DNA of 64,000 nucleotides from Ophiosphaerella korrae (lineage: Eukaryota; Ascomycota; Dothideomycetes; Pleosporales; Phaeosphaeriaceae), in the NCBI GenBank assembly GCA_028456385.1, contig JALNQF010000183.1, positions 1 through 64,000 on the forward strand. Direction: 5' to 3'. A model generated the notes under the pieces. The model did no database searches. It was not told the DNA's origin and saw only the letters and a program-made list of their open reading frames with translations. The translations under genes and the position numbers were made by a program. Positions 53,701 to 62,990 of this stretch are shown here, piece by piece (the first letter of the stretch is position 1; every line of letters starts with the position of its first letter).

Positions 53701-54601
53701 CGCACTCCAGCGTCAATCCACAAACCGAGAAGCTCTAGTGTTGCAGTCTCGCCACCAAGGATTATAGTGTGAAGGCTGGAAAATATATTATCATCCGTGG
53801 TAGGTGTTGGCAGATTACTCAGAAGAGAAGGTGTTGCTGCCATGACAGTGCATGAGGAGGCTTTTTGATAGATATCCTCCGGCTTTGCAGGAACTACTGT
53901 ACCACAGTTGCCTAAAGCTGATAATAGTATGCAAGCACAAGCTACGAAGAAACGTTAGCAAAATCCCAAATTGAGAGAACATATTACGCACCGTCGAAAG
54001 CCACTGATAGAATGTGAAGTAGCCGGTCTCCGGGGGCGATGTCTAAGTTGACCAGGCCTGTCCTGGAGTATAAGCATAGCGATCTATGCGAAATCATGAC
54101 ACCTTTTGGTCTTCCTGTGGTACCGCTCGTAAATATGATACAGGCTGTATCCCCTGGCTCTATTGGAGAGAATGTGGAAGGGTGATTGTCCTCAAACCCG
54201 GTGTGCGGAAGCCTAGTGACATGAAGGACACGGCGGGAGCCGCCTAAGATTTCGAAAGGCTCCATTGTGGTGTTAACAATAACTGGACTATCGATTATGT
54301 CGCATATGTACTTGATCTTATTCGATGACCATGCCTCCCGGTCAATGGGAACAAAGCAACCTCCTGTCTTCAAGACGGCAAGAATTACGACAATATTGAG
54401 GGTTCCATGAGCGGTAACAAGTGGAACGGATGAACCAGTCCCAATTCCGAGGATTTTTAACTCATTCGCAAGTATTGAAGATTCTTCGTCAAGCTCCCGA
54501 TAAGTCAGGCAGCCTTCGAAGTGGTCTACCGCAAGGTTGTCTGGGCATCGCTTGACGGACTGAGCGAATAACTCGCATAAGTTGTTTGGTATCGTCGTCA
54601 T
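47786..54601 (-). CDS. Nonribosomal peptide synthetase, A-T-C-A-T-C-T (GliP/SirP type)
   Basis: A multidomain enzyme expected to activate two amino acids and join and cyclise them to a diketopiperazine. Four exons: 54601-53992, 53941-50565, 50511-50422 and 50368-47786. The introns are 50, 53 and 53 nt with GT-AG ends, and the frame closes at 2,219 residues (GliP is about 2,135). Domains: A1 about 10-520 (FTSGTTGRPKG; YGTTET), T1 (GLGGSS, Ser about 559), C1 about 625-1050 (HHSLMDG about 771), A2 about 1080-1570 (FTSGTTGTPKG; YGPAE spanning the exon 3/4 junction), T2 (LGGYS, Ser about 1617), terminal C2 (SHIIADLGT from about 1808) and T3 (GADS, Ser about 2179). There is no TE or R domain. The start is the ATG at 54601; an in-frame GTG lies just upstream. 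It shares a divergent promoter with the P450 to its right. A-domain substrates were not predicted. The neighbours strongly support an ETP-type pathway. Confidence 0.95.
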
Positions 54602-54921
54602 CACGTTGAATTAGGTATTATGTGTTTCAGAGAGTATACTACCCATAAATGAGCCTGCGGTTTTGAACGTTTGATGATTGGGACTCCGGAACCCGTACCA
54701 CGCAAGGCTAACTCACCTCCGCGTGTTTTTTTGTTACGGCGTAATCACAATTTTTTCCTACCGGTAGCCGCCGATTAGGCATGTCGGTCACCGAGATGGC
54801 CTTTGGGAGTACGCAGCTATACATTCGGAAAATATTCGGTGCCAGAAGAGCACAGCGGTAGGGATGATAATGGGGTCTCCCTCTCTGCGCCATCCATAAC
54901 ATTATCAATGTTAATCTTTCT
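54602..54921. promoter_or_regulatory. Divergent promoter of NRPS and P450
   Basis: A 320-bp intergenic region separating the two start codons. It holds an exact TCGGTCACCGA at 54784-54794 (listed separately) and other CGG-containing steps such as TTCGG repeats near 54,827-54,840. One shared region probably co-regulates the synthetase and the P450. Confidence 0.75.
54784..54794. promoter_or_regulatory. TCGGN3CCGA site (ETP Zn2Cys6 regulator motif)
   Basis: Reads TCGGTCACCGA, a perfect inverted repeat of the TCGG half-site with a 3-base spacer. TCGGN3CCGA is the motif associated with the GliZ/SirZ family regulators of ETP clusters. It lies 182 bp from the NRPS start and 127 bp from the P450 start. 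Binding is inferred. Confidence 0.7.
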
Positions 54922-56824
54922 ATGTTAACATACGCTTTCTACGCTGCACCCGATTCAAGGATGATCTCGGAAATAATAAGCGACACGGCTAAGAACGTCC
55001 ATGTGATTGCGCTTACACTGTCGCTTTTAGTGGTGATTATACATTACTATGGCTTTACCAGAAATTTCTTTGCAAAGGCCGCCGTACATGTAAGAAGGGT
55101 CGCCAAACATTTGACATGAGCGCCGTAATCTAATTCAAACAAAGGTCACCCACAGGTCGCCAAAACCGTTTCATATATTTCACAACTTGGAAGGCCTGCC
55201 GGGCGCACCATTCAAAATGCCAAACGGTCAAGGAGCTGAAAAATTCTTCAACGGTAGAAATGCTGCTCGGAGATGGAGGAATCAGTATGGGCCCATGTAC
55301 AGCATCTGGTCGGGTTTTAAGCGGGAGATGTAGGCACAACATCCGGAGAATGAACTCGGAAAAGGGTATTTAATATATGCAGACCTGCTTACAGATTAGT
55401 AGAGTCCTAACTAAACCACGGCACGTCGAAGCGTTTTTCAAAGACTCTCATAAGCATATCAAAGCCACCGATAATAATTCTGGGTGGCTTTTCGGCGAGT
55501 TACTCGGATCCTGCCTCGGTGTGGTTAGCCTTCAACAATGGAAAAGAGTCAGAAAGCCCTTCGAATTCCATTTCAGTCGTATCGTATCCATTGAGAGGCC
55601 CAAGTTGTTTATTTGTGAGGCCGAGGAATTTTTTAAAACGTTGAACAATAGCGGGATGGATTGCATTATCAACACTACAAACGACTTAAAGTACTGTCCA
55701 TTCTTCATAGTAGCCACTATCTTCTTCGGTGCCCTTAATACAGATCAACGGAGCAAGTTATATGCGCTTGGCCGCGCAAGAGAAGCACTCTTCGGGGAAA
55801 CCTTCATGGGCGGTATCAATCGCTACATGATCACCAAGTATCTTCCCGGCTCAGCGATGCCGCGTCTCCGACAATTCAAGCAAGCTTGGGAGATCTTTGT
55901 CAGGCAGGCGTATGAGGAAGCTATTAAAAAAGGAGACGGCGCTATTATATCAATTTGGGATGCTATGAAAAACGGCGAGCTATCGATGCAAGAGGAACAA
56001 CTTACCATGCCCGAGATTTTGCTCGCATTGCTGACAGAATATAGCTTCTTCAAACTCTCGATGAATCCTTATTCGCTAATCTGGATGTTACGGCTCACGC
56101 AACGTCGTGGAATATTCTAAGAATGGCTCAGCACACTGACATACAGCAAAAGGTACGGCTAGAGATGCATATGCACTCCGATATATCCATTCCTGGAGCA
56201 TCATATGAAAATTACCTCCGTAAAGACGACACTTTACTAGCTGCTTGCGTTCTTGAAACATCTCGGCTACATCCGATCTTGCGTAAGCATTCCTCAAGTT
56301 CCAAGTTTACTTAGCTAACTCCATGGGGAGCTTTCTCAAATCCTGAAGCTTCCATGAATGATAAGATAGTGGATGGATACGTTATTCCTCGAAATGTATT
56401 GCTCAGAGTTTTCTTACTCGGATACGAAGACTTAGGTTGGCTAACCAGTGTACCAGACCGATGTTATTGTCGACGCATACGCTATTAATGTTGACAATCC
56501 TTATTGGCAGGACGCGTTGAAATTCGAGCCATATAGACATTTAGAGCACAAAGATCAGGTAATTACGATTTATGTCTCTCGTGTGCGTGATCTAATTCTT
56601 CCTCGCCATAGGCACGACGATACAATATGTGGCGGTTTGGATTCGGCCCCAGACAGTGCCTAGGAAGGTATGTGGCTGATATCATTCTTCGTGTCATCAT
56701 AGCCGAGTTGCTAAAACGCTATCAATTGGATATCGTTCAGAAAGAAGGAACAAATGGTGTCGAGCTCCAATCCGATAGCTGGATTGGCTTACCAAATGGC
56801 GAGGTTCGGCTTTCTCTACTGTGA
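54922..56824 (+). CDS. Cytochrome P450, membrane-anchored (ETP-cluster type, GliF-like)
   Basis: A heme monooxygenase likely to oxidise the diketopiperazine intermediate. Deduced exons: 54922-55089, 55145-55329, 55400-55991, 56045-56282, 56331-56395, 56457-56558 and 56612-56824, giving 520 residues. Features: an N-terminal hydrophobic anchor (about residues 25-45), a proline-rich hinge after it, helix I with FANLDVTAHATSW (about 325-337), ETSR in helix K (about 386) and the heme loop FGFGPRQCLG with Cys about 466. All family landmarks are present. All introns are GT-AG except the third (55992-56044), whose predicted donor reads GA. If that intron is not removed, the frame ends at 56120 before the heme loop. 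An in-frame ATG at 54961 is an alternative start. It is convergent with the aminotransferase. Assignment to the GliF subgroup is from helix I and heme-loop resemblance only. Confidence 0.85.
55992..56044 (+). other. P450 intron 3 with apparent GA donor
   Basis: Removing exactly these 53 bases joins ELSMQ to LLQTLDES, restores helix I in frame and uses a good acceptor (ATATAG) with a CTGAC branch point 8 bases upstream of it. The first two bases are GA where GT is expected. No GT lies between 55,930 and the acceptor, and no GC in the right phase gives a good protein. It is either a rare non-canonical intron or an inactivating donor mutation. Confidence 0.65.
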
Positions 56825-57033
56825 GATCGATGCAAGTGTAGTTAAGGCTTAATTTCGTATAGAATTTATGCTTTTGAATCAATGGAGAATCTTTAATATG
56901 TCAATAATAAAAGAAATGGAAATATAGGGCTAATTACAAATTGCGGTATCGACACATCAACGCCTGGACAAGTTTATCAAATCCACTCATAGTTACAGGA
57001 GATTATCCGTTGAACTCGAACAGGTTCTAGCTA

Positions 57034-58485
57034 TTAACAAAGACTCTTTAAAGACTTCATAAGTGATATATGCGTTTTGTTCCCCAATCTGCATTCAAAT
57101 CGGTCCTTGTATCCTATCGCCGCCTCAATGCGCCCAAGACCATCTAAAAAAGCATTATAAGGTAGGGCGAAAGTGAGGCGAAACCACCCTGCTTGAAGCT
57201 CTGAATAGTCAGCACCACTTCCGACTAAAACACCATGTTTAGCGCATTGTTCAACGATAGCCTCTTCCTTCTCGAAAGTTTCACAATTTTTCGATATCCT
57301 AACCCACAGATAGAGGCCCGCAACGGGCCTGTAGTACTCCAAGCCATGAAATTCTGCGAACATAATAGCAGTCTCGGCAGCTTTACGAAGTCGGTTGATA
57401 TTGAGATCTATGATTTCGCTAAGCTTCGGAGGGTCGCGGAGGATCGGAGCAGCCATGACCGCGGCAGCATTGCAAAGTCTGGCATTGTTAAGAATGGCCT
57501 GAGACATCCGAAGTTCTTCATTAGCCTGCGTGACAAGGAAGCCCTATTTTTATGTCTGTCAGCAGATTGATGTTTCCAGACAGGCCTAAACGTACTAGCC
57601 GGATACCACTGATCCCAAAGTCCTTACTAACACTGTAGAGTAAGTGAACTCTAGAGCCGTGGACACCAAGCTGCTGCAAGTCCCTTGAAAGGACGGAGAC
57701 AAACTCAGTCGCAGGAGAATCGAAAATTTCGCCGCGTCCTACTGGATCCTTGTCGATTGCACCAAAGGTCGATAGTGCATATATCTCGTCTGACACAAAG
57801 TGGAGATCGGCTTCTTCACAGTACTGAAGTAGAGCATCGATAACACCGACTGGACATATGTGACCGTGTGGATTGTGAGGATTGCAAAAGAGGATGCCAC
57901 GGACTTTGCAAATGGCCTCATCTACTGCAGTCTTATATGCCGTAACAACTGCTCGAGGAGAATGCGTTTCTTGGTAGGGAACATACACAGGTATCAGTTG
58001 CACGCCATTTCGCAGTACCGCCGATACCTGGAAGCTGCCTACATAGCGCAATCGATTAGTAACCTAGATATGGCCCTAGAAACAGCGGTATACGCACCCC
58101 ACATAGGAGCTGTCACCAAGAGACCGTCGCCGTTGTCACATATGTCATTGATCAATGTGTCGAGTACAGCACTACATCCTGGGCCAGTCACGACATGGTT
58201 CGGTCTTACTGGAATCTTGGGGGAGAAAAAGTTATTGAAGAATTCTGAAACCGCTTCTAGAAGCTGTGGTGTTCCTCCCAACCCTTCCGCGTACGATAGA
58301 TGGTTCTCTTTTAAGCTCTTTTTGAAGTTCTTCTTGAGTAGTGGAAGTATCTCAGGGCGAATCAGCCAATTTTCCGCAGTCGCAAGATCGATCTGTAACG
58401 TGCTCTTCGACCCTTGTCGGTTGAGCGGCCGCTTGAACTGCTCCAAAAACCAGGCATTGTTTTCTCTAGAACGCTGCGACAGCAT
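57034..58485 (-). CDS. PLP aminotransferase / C-S lyase, ACC-synthase-like (GliI type)
   Basis: A fold type I PLP enzyme. Exons 58485-58098, 58038-57596 and 57543-57034 (introns of 59 and 52 nt, GT-AG) encode 446 residues. Visible motifs: TAPMWG near the first junction, NPHNPHG for substrate carboxylate and PLP contact, DEIYALS with the PLP-ring Asp, and SVSKDFG with the Schiff-base Lys about 268. In gliotoxin and sirodesmin clusters the equivalent enzyme cleaves the C-S bonds of the bis-cysteinyl intermediate to give the dithiol; that role is inferred here from cluster context. The ATG at 58485 was chosen; an upstream in-frame TTG at 58497 is unlikely to be used. Its 3' end converges with the P450, 209 bases away. 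It shares a divergent promoter with the methyltransferase. Confidence 0.92.
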
Positions 58486-58937
58486 AGTAGGTTCCAAGTG
58501 TATTGAAAGTTAGGGGTGGAATAGCCAATTAGAATGTTCTTAACCTGAGTTCGTATTTGATATATCGTGGTGCATACGAAGCAAGGACAGCAACCTCTAT
58601 CGGTGACGGTTTGACGCACAAACATAGCTCAGCTACAGTTGCCGGCTGCGGAGATTTTTTTTTTTGCAAAGTTACCGTGATATAATACAAGAAACCGGAG
58701 CTCTCGATACTCGCTCACTTTAGCGCTACCCTCGGTAACCGGGCCGAGTCAGTCCGTACTCGCTCATCGATAACCATCTCGGGAGTGTACCACAAACCTC
58801 TAGAATCCGATCAATAGCATGTGGTCCTGCTGCTACTCTACTGTAACAACACTGCACCGTCTAACAATTCACGTTGTCGAATCCTGAAACTAACGTCTTG
58901 TCTTTGAGTAGGACCCGGAATCACCTTTATCACGAGA
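58486..58937. promoter_or_regulatory. Divergent promoter of aminotransferase and methyltransferase
   Basis: A 452-bp intergenic region. It contains TCGGTAACCGG (58732-58742), one base away from TCGGN3CCGA, set between two direct copies of TACTCGCTCA (58708-58717 and 58757-58766). It also contains a T tract of about 12 at 58,658-58,669. I see no open frame of interest. Confidence 0.6.
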
Positions 58938-59955
58938 ATGGCGGTAGATTCTGCTTCCAAAGCTAATGGAAGTGAGATGGAGGAGGCGAAGAAAGCATAC
59001 ATGCTACCGAACAATCGCCAGGAGATTGATCGAATGAAGAACCAGCATGAGTGGATCAAGGGCTCTTTTGGTGGCTTGATAAAAGCTCCAGTTAACTACG
59101 AGAAGAAGAATCAGAAAATTCTAGATTCAGCAGCGGCTGACGGTAAATTCTGTGCTTTTCAGAAGGACACGGCCAGCTGATATGCTCCCAGGTACTTGGC
59201 TCTGTGATGCAAGCACACTCTTTCCATCAGAGACGGAGTTAGTAGGCTTCGACATCGCGTTAGTCTCAACGATTTCGGAGAAAAGATGTAAATTGACATA
59301 ACGATAACAGGCCTGAGCTTTTCCCGCCATCAGATTACCTCCCAACTAACGTTAAATTAGTTCCAGGCGATCTATCGAGGAATCTCCCGGCTGAATGGGC
59401 GCAAGACTTCGATCTCGTACATCAGCGATTCGTCTATCCAAGTTTTCCCAGTCAGACCATCAGAGTGTTTCTTGGGAAACTGATGGGATGTGTGAAGCGT
59501 GGCGGCTGGGTCCAGTTAGTCGAACCAGTTGCGAACGAGAACGTATCCGGTCCAAATGCAACTGCTTTTGCGATCTTGCATCAGTTTGCGGACAGGTGCA
59601 TGCCAACTCCAAACCCGAGAGATATCATCTTCTCACAATTGAAAGAAGGTGGGTTTGTCAATATAAACATTCAGATTTTAGATATTGTAGTTGGGAGATT
59701 CCAGGAAAACAAGGAGCTGGATGTGCGAGGACGAAAAGCGATGCAAGCGGCGATAAAGAACATGTCCGCAATTGCTAGGTAAGCCTGTTTATAAATATTA
59801 ATCAAATAAACATTAAAGTATCATTAATTAGTGCCGAGATGATGGGGGTTACCGATAAAGATTGGGACACCTTGCTTAGCCGGTTCGACGCTGACATGGA
59901 TAAATATCGTACCGCTGTGCGACATTTTATAATTTGGGCTCAGAAGCCGGAGTGA
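58938..59955 (+). CDS. SAM-dependent methyltransferase (LaeA-like fold; GliN-like?)
   Basis: A class I methyltransferase of 287 residues. Exons 58938-59142, 59192-59258, 59311-59778 and 59832-59955 (introns of 49, 52 and 53 nt, all GT-AG). The SAM-binding loop is ILDSAAADGTW, a variant of the usual glycine-rich motif I. It is followed by FDIAPELFP (motif II) and DFDLVHQRFV with GWVQLVEP (post-motifs), as in the LaeA/UMTA group. The N-terminal YMLPNNRQEIDRMKNQHEW is also typical of that group. The last exon supplies the terminal HFIIWAQKPE. ETP clusters usually carry methyltransferases acting on amide nitrogen, hydroxyl or thiol. Which one this does cannot be read from sequence; similarity of type suggests GliN rather than GliM. 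Confidence 0.88.
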
Positions 59956-60422
59956 AGAGATTTCATCACAATTGTCATGAAGTTGGTGGATTAGTAGTTA
60001 ACGTAATCTCAGTGGCCGTTCATTAGTCACTCTCTTTCAATAGTATTGAGTCTCCGCCTAATACTAAAGCATAATGCGCACGCCTTAATTCCGCCGCCTA
60101 TTGACGGGCTAAGCTTTGCGTTACCCAAATAAAGAGCAGGGGGAAAGGCCGGCGGAGGCATCCGGATAGTTCCCACTGGACGGGGTTCACCCGAACGTTC
60201 TTCTCAGCTTAAATCCACCACAGTATACCATTTGAAACCTAGACAGGGGGGAAACTGGTACCAGTTCACCCAATCCATTACGCTGTTTAGGTTTTTTGCT
60301 CGAGTCACGCTAGCATTCTATAGAGTCTCGGAACCCGAGAATCGAGAGTTAAAACCACCACATAGTTGGCGCGAGGAGACTGTAAAAGCTATACAACCAG
60401 ATAACACGAAATACCAAGCGGC
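59956..60422. promoter_or_regulatory. Intergenic region upstream of the gamma-glutamylcyclotransferase gene
   Basis: 467 bases between tandem plus-strand genes. It holds the methyltransferase 3' end, a perfect 14-bp palindrome AACTGGTACCAGTT at 60253-60266, and an exact TCGGN3CCGA at 60328-60338. No coding signal. Confidence 0.6.
60328..60338. promoter_or_regulatory. TCGGN3CCGA site upstream of GliK-type gene
   Basis: Reads TCGGAACCCGA, 84 bp upstream of the ATG at 60423. Second exact match in the cluster to the ETP-regulator motif, again in a promoter and not in coding sequence. Confidence 0.7.
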
Positions 60423-61297
60423 ATGGCTAGAGAGAAGAAGGTTTCGATACGTAAGATTGGTGCACCGAGCGACAAGGCATTATGGTACCTGGGATACGGC
60501 TCGAATATGAAGGCTAGCTCCATGAATCACCGGGGAATCACCCCACTGGCCACCAAAATTGTCAACGTCCCAACGCACTACGTTACGTTTGATATACTCG
60601 GAATTCCATATTCGGAACCATGCTATGCCAGCATCGAGGAGTTCCCCGACGGTGGGAGTCAAAACCTTGAACTCGTTCATGGTAATGATCGCTTTCAGGT
60701 TCCGTCGCTATGCGGCGTTTCGCACCTTTTAAGCCCACCTGATTTCTATCGTCTTCTTGTGACCGAAGGTAGCGGCGTTGTGTATGGCATCGTCAAGGTG
60801 AAGGCTTTTGAGCTAGATCAACGTGGGAGGGTTACTGGGCGGACTCTATCAGTATACACATTAAAAGCGAAATGGCCGCAAAAGCCTAATGGCACGCCTA
60901 GTGCTAGATACGTTGTAAGTTATGTCCGAGGGAGATAATTTCTATTTCAAAATTCTGTAGGCTAATCGAAAAGTAGGACCTCTTCCTCGATGGTGCCAGA
61001 GACAACAACCTTCCGCATAAATACACTAGTTACTTAGAACGATTTCCTCGGTACCGCAGACTCGAAGGTTCCGAACGATCGTATGGTCAACTCATTTTTG
61101 ACATGGGTTGGAGGCCCTTCCTCAAAAGGCTTGTTCGGCTCACGACATGGAATGTGGATAGCGATGGTAATTGTCCGATTTTTATCGCCGTCATTATCAT
61201 TTGGTTGTATCAACTAATGTGGAAATACCATGATTGCATCCATCGGCATATATTCGGAGAAGGCGATGGTGGAAAGTTACATTTCACCAAGGCATGA
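60423..61297 (+). CDS. Gamma-glutamylcyclotransferase-like protein (GliK type)
   Basis: Two exons, 60423-60914 and 60977-61297 (62-nt intron with GTAAGT donor), 270 residues. The N-terminal substrate loop YLGYGSNM (about 21-28) is the GGCT signature. A TEGSG segment further on supplies the expected acidic catalytic region. In gliotoxin biosynthesis the equivalent enzyme removes the gamma-glutamyl parts of the bis-glutathione adduct. The second exon carries a hydrophobic stretch, CPIFIAVIIIWLYQLMW (about 231-247), that should span a membrane, followed by a basic, His-containing tail; the enzyme may therefore be membrane-tethered near its C-terminus. It converges with the dipeptidase gene, 66 bases away. 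Confidence 0.9.
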
Positions 61298-61363
61298 GGG
61301 TGTTACACCCCACCCTAGATATACGACTAGGTAACGCAACAGCCACCCTTTTAGCTTACCGTG

Positions 61364-62781
61364 TCAATCGAAAATGCCACGTGCTTCCCTGACTTCGTTT
61401 CGCACATTTTCATCCCAAATAGGCTCAATCACATCCTGTAACATCTCTTCCCTATCCTCCTTCATTCCCATCGAAACTTGGTCCACTGCATCTAATACCC
61501 GCAACACATTGAGGCCCACTAGATCTCGGATCGATTCTTCGGGTACACCCCTTCGGAGAAGCTCGGCTATCAGTAAAGGGAACTTCGAGACATCTTCTAG
61601 GCCTGAAACTGTCTGCATTACTCCATCAAAGTCGGAGCCAATCCCAACGTGCTTGTACCCGATCCCTTCCCCAACGTGCTGAATGTGGTCCGCTACTCTC
61701 TCAATGGTTGGCTGATCGGGATCGGTCAATTTCCGTAGGAACGACACCATGAAAACGCCGCCGTTGGTCTTTAGCATCCTTAGGACCTCATTTGGGCTAT
61801 TGCGCGGGTGTTCCGTCAACGCAGAACTTGGTCAACATCAGTCACGAAATTCTAAACAAGAACACAAATAGCTATATTACGTACCAGGAAGAGTGCGAGA
61901 AGATTGCTGGTGCTTTGGAAATAGCTAAAGCCTGCTTTTGAGTTTCCACGGATGTGTGTGAGAGGTCAACGATCCTATGAGGGTCAGCCAAGGTGCAATC
62001 TCCGTTAGTGAGAATATGTTCACATTCCAATGCGATTCATTTCCTTGACCATCGCAACACCCTCTTTTGAAAGTCCGCCATGAATGGGCTCAGAAGCGTT
62101 CTAAAATTCCTAGTTAGCCAATAAATCTATGTGATTCGCAAGTATAGCCTACCGTCGCGTCAGCATAGAGGTTGTTACTGTCGTGAGTCAAGGTGATATA
62201 TCGAACACCTAACCGATGGAAGTTCCTTAAAGCACTTGCACTGTTAGCGATCTGATGCAAGCCTTCAATTCCAATCAAACCCGCCACTTTGCCACGTTTG
62301 AAGGCGTCCCACACTTGAGTCGAGGTTCGGGCGAGGCATAGCTCACGAGGATACCGCTCGGCAAGGGTATGAATAATGTCGATCTGCTGAAGTGTCGCTC
62401 GCATACTTTCGTAATGAACTTCTGCGGAGAAATTATTATTCGCATTCTCCGGCGGACTATTCTTGTTAGCAGGATTAAGCCAGAGAAATAAGCCAGTCGC
62501 CGCACCAAGGGACATAGGCGCTCCAGAAAATTCCTCCTACGTAACCTTTGCGCAGCCTCTTGATATCCGTATGGGCGATGGGCATGTCATTGGCATCAAC
62601 TTCTGCATCGTTAATTCTGCCCAAATGCCAGCCGCGAAGCATATATGGGAAGTCGTTGTGACCGTCTGCTCTAGGGTCAGTTCTTAGTGTTTAATAAATT
62701 GTTTTGTTAAAGCGAGCCTATCAATGGAACTTCTGCCAAGATTTTCTCGGCTCGAATGAGGCTGTCGTCGAGAGCGCCCAT
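61364..62781 (-). CDS. Membrane/renal dipeptidase family peptidase (GliJ type)
   Basis: A zinc dipeptidase (peptidase family M19) of 385 residues. Six exons: 62781-62718, 62665-62506, 62456-62153, 62100-62024, 61974-61885 and 61826-61364. All metal-ligand positions of the family are visible: DGHND (His24, Asp26), GIEG (Glu139), DLSHTS (His208) and FSHSS (His229). The 21-residue spacing of the last two matches human DPEP1. In gliotoxin synthesis GliJ removes glycine from the Cys-Gly intermediate, after GliK; the same role is inferred here. There is no clear signal peptide, so it is probably cytosolic, as expected for the biosynthetic type. Intron 1 (62666-62717) has a GC donor; the others are GT-AG. 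The C-terminal half begins at a TTG-like position inside exon 6 and is not a separate gene. Confidence 0.92.
62666..62717 (-). other. Dipeptidase intron 1 with GC donor
   Basis: A 52-nt intron starting GCTCGC and ending GAGCAG, with a CTGAC branch point. Removing it joins VPLI to DGHND, the invariant family start. GC-AG introns are a known minority class in fungi, but the bases after GC do not fit the usual GCAAGT, so the donor looks weak. Confidence 0.7.
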
Positions 62782-62990
62782 GGTTGTTATTGGGGATTTG
62801 CAAATGGAGGCCAAGCCTATCTCCGCAAGTGGGTTGACTAAATACACTCGTACCCTAAGCAAAGATATAACCATATATATACCTATAGAAACTTCCCGGC
62901 CTCGGGGGGTTTACTACTACATCGAAGAAAGGGCCACCCAAGTCACGTTGCAATTTCACCTCAAGCCCAACTTCGTATAAATTACTAAAA

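Noticed and set aside
50290..54601. Three separate adenylation-domain genes instead of one NRPS
   Set aside because: The gaps between the open stretches are explained by 50-53 nt GT-AG introns that rejoin conserved A-domain motifs in frame, and the sum is a multiple of three.
54708..54908. 66-codon minus-strand frame in the NRPS/P450 promoter
   Set aside because: Lies within a divergent promoter holding a regulator site; no recognisable domain or splice context.
55377..56824. P450 as several short genes
   Set aside because: Splicing joins anchor, helix I, ETSR and heme loop into one 520-residue P450; only one junction is non-canonical.
58486..58497. Aminotransferase start at an upstream TTG
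   Set aside because: Non-ATG start is not needed; the in-frame ATG at 58485 gives a protein of normal family length.
60232..60510. 92-codon frame overlapping the GGCT start
   Set aside because: No homology recognised; it overlaps the promoter and first exon of the clear GGCT gene in another frame.
61364..61819. Separate gene for the C-terminal part of the dipeptidase
   Set aside because: It begins at TTG, and upstream exons supply the zinc ligands expected of the same protein.
62782..62990. CCCGGCCTCGGGG near 62,896-62,910 as another TCGGN3CCGA site
   Set aside because: Half-sites are not in the right orientation and spacing; it does not match the motif.
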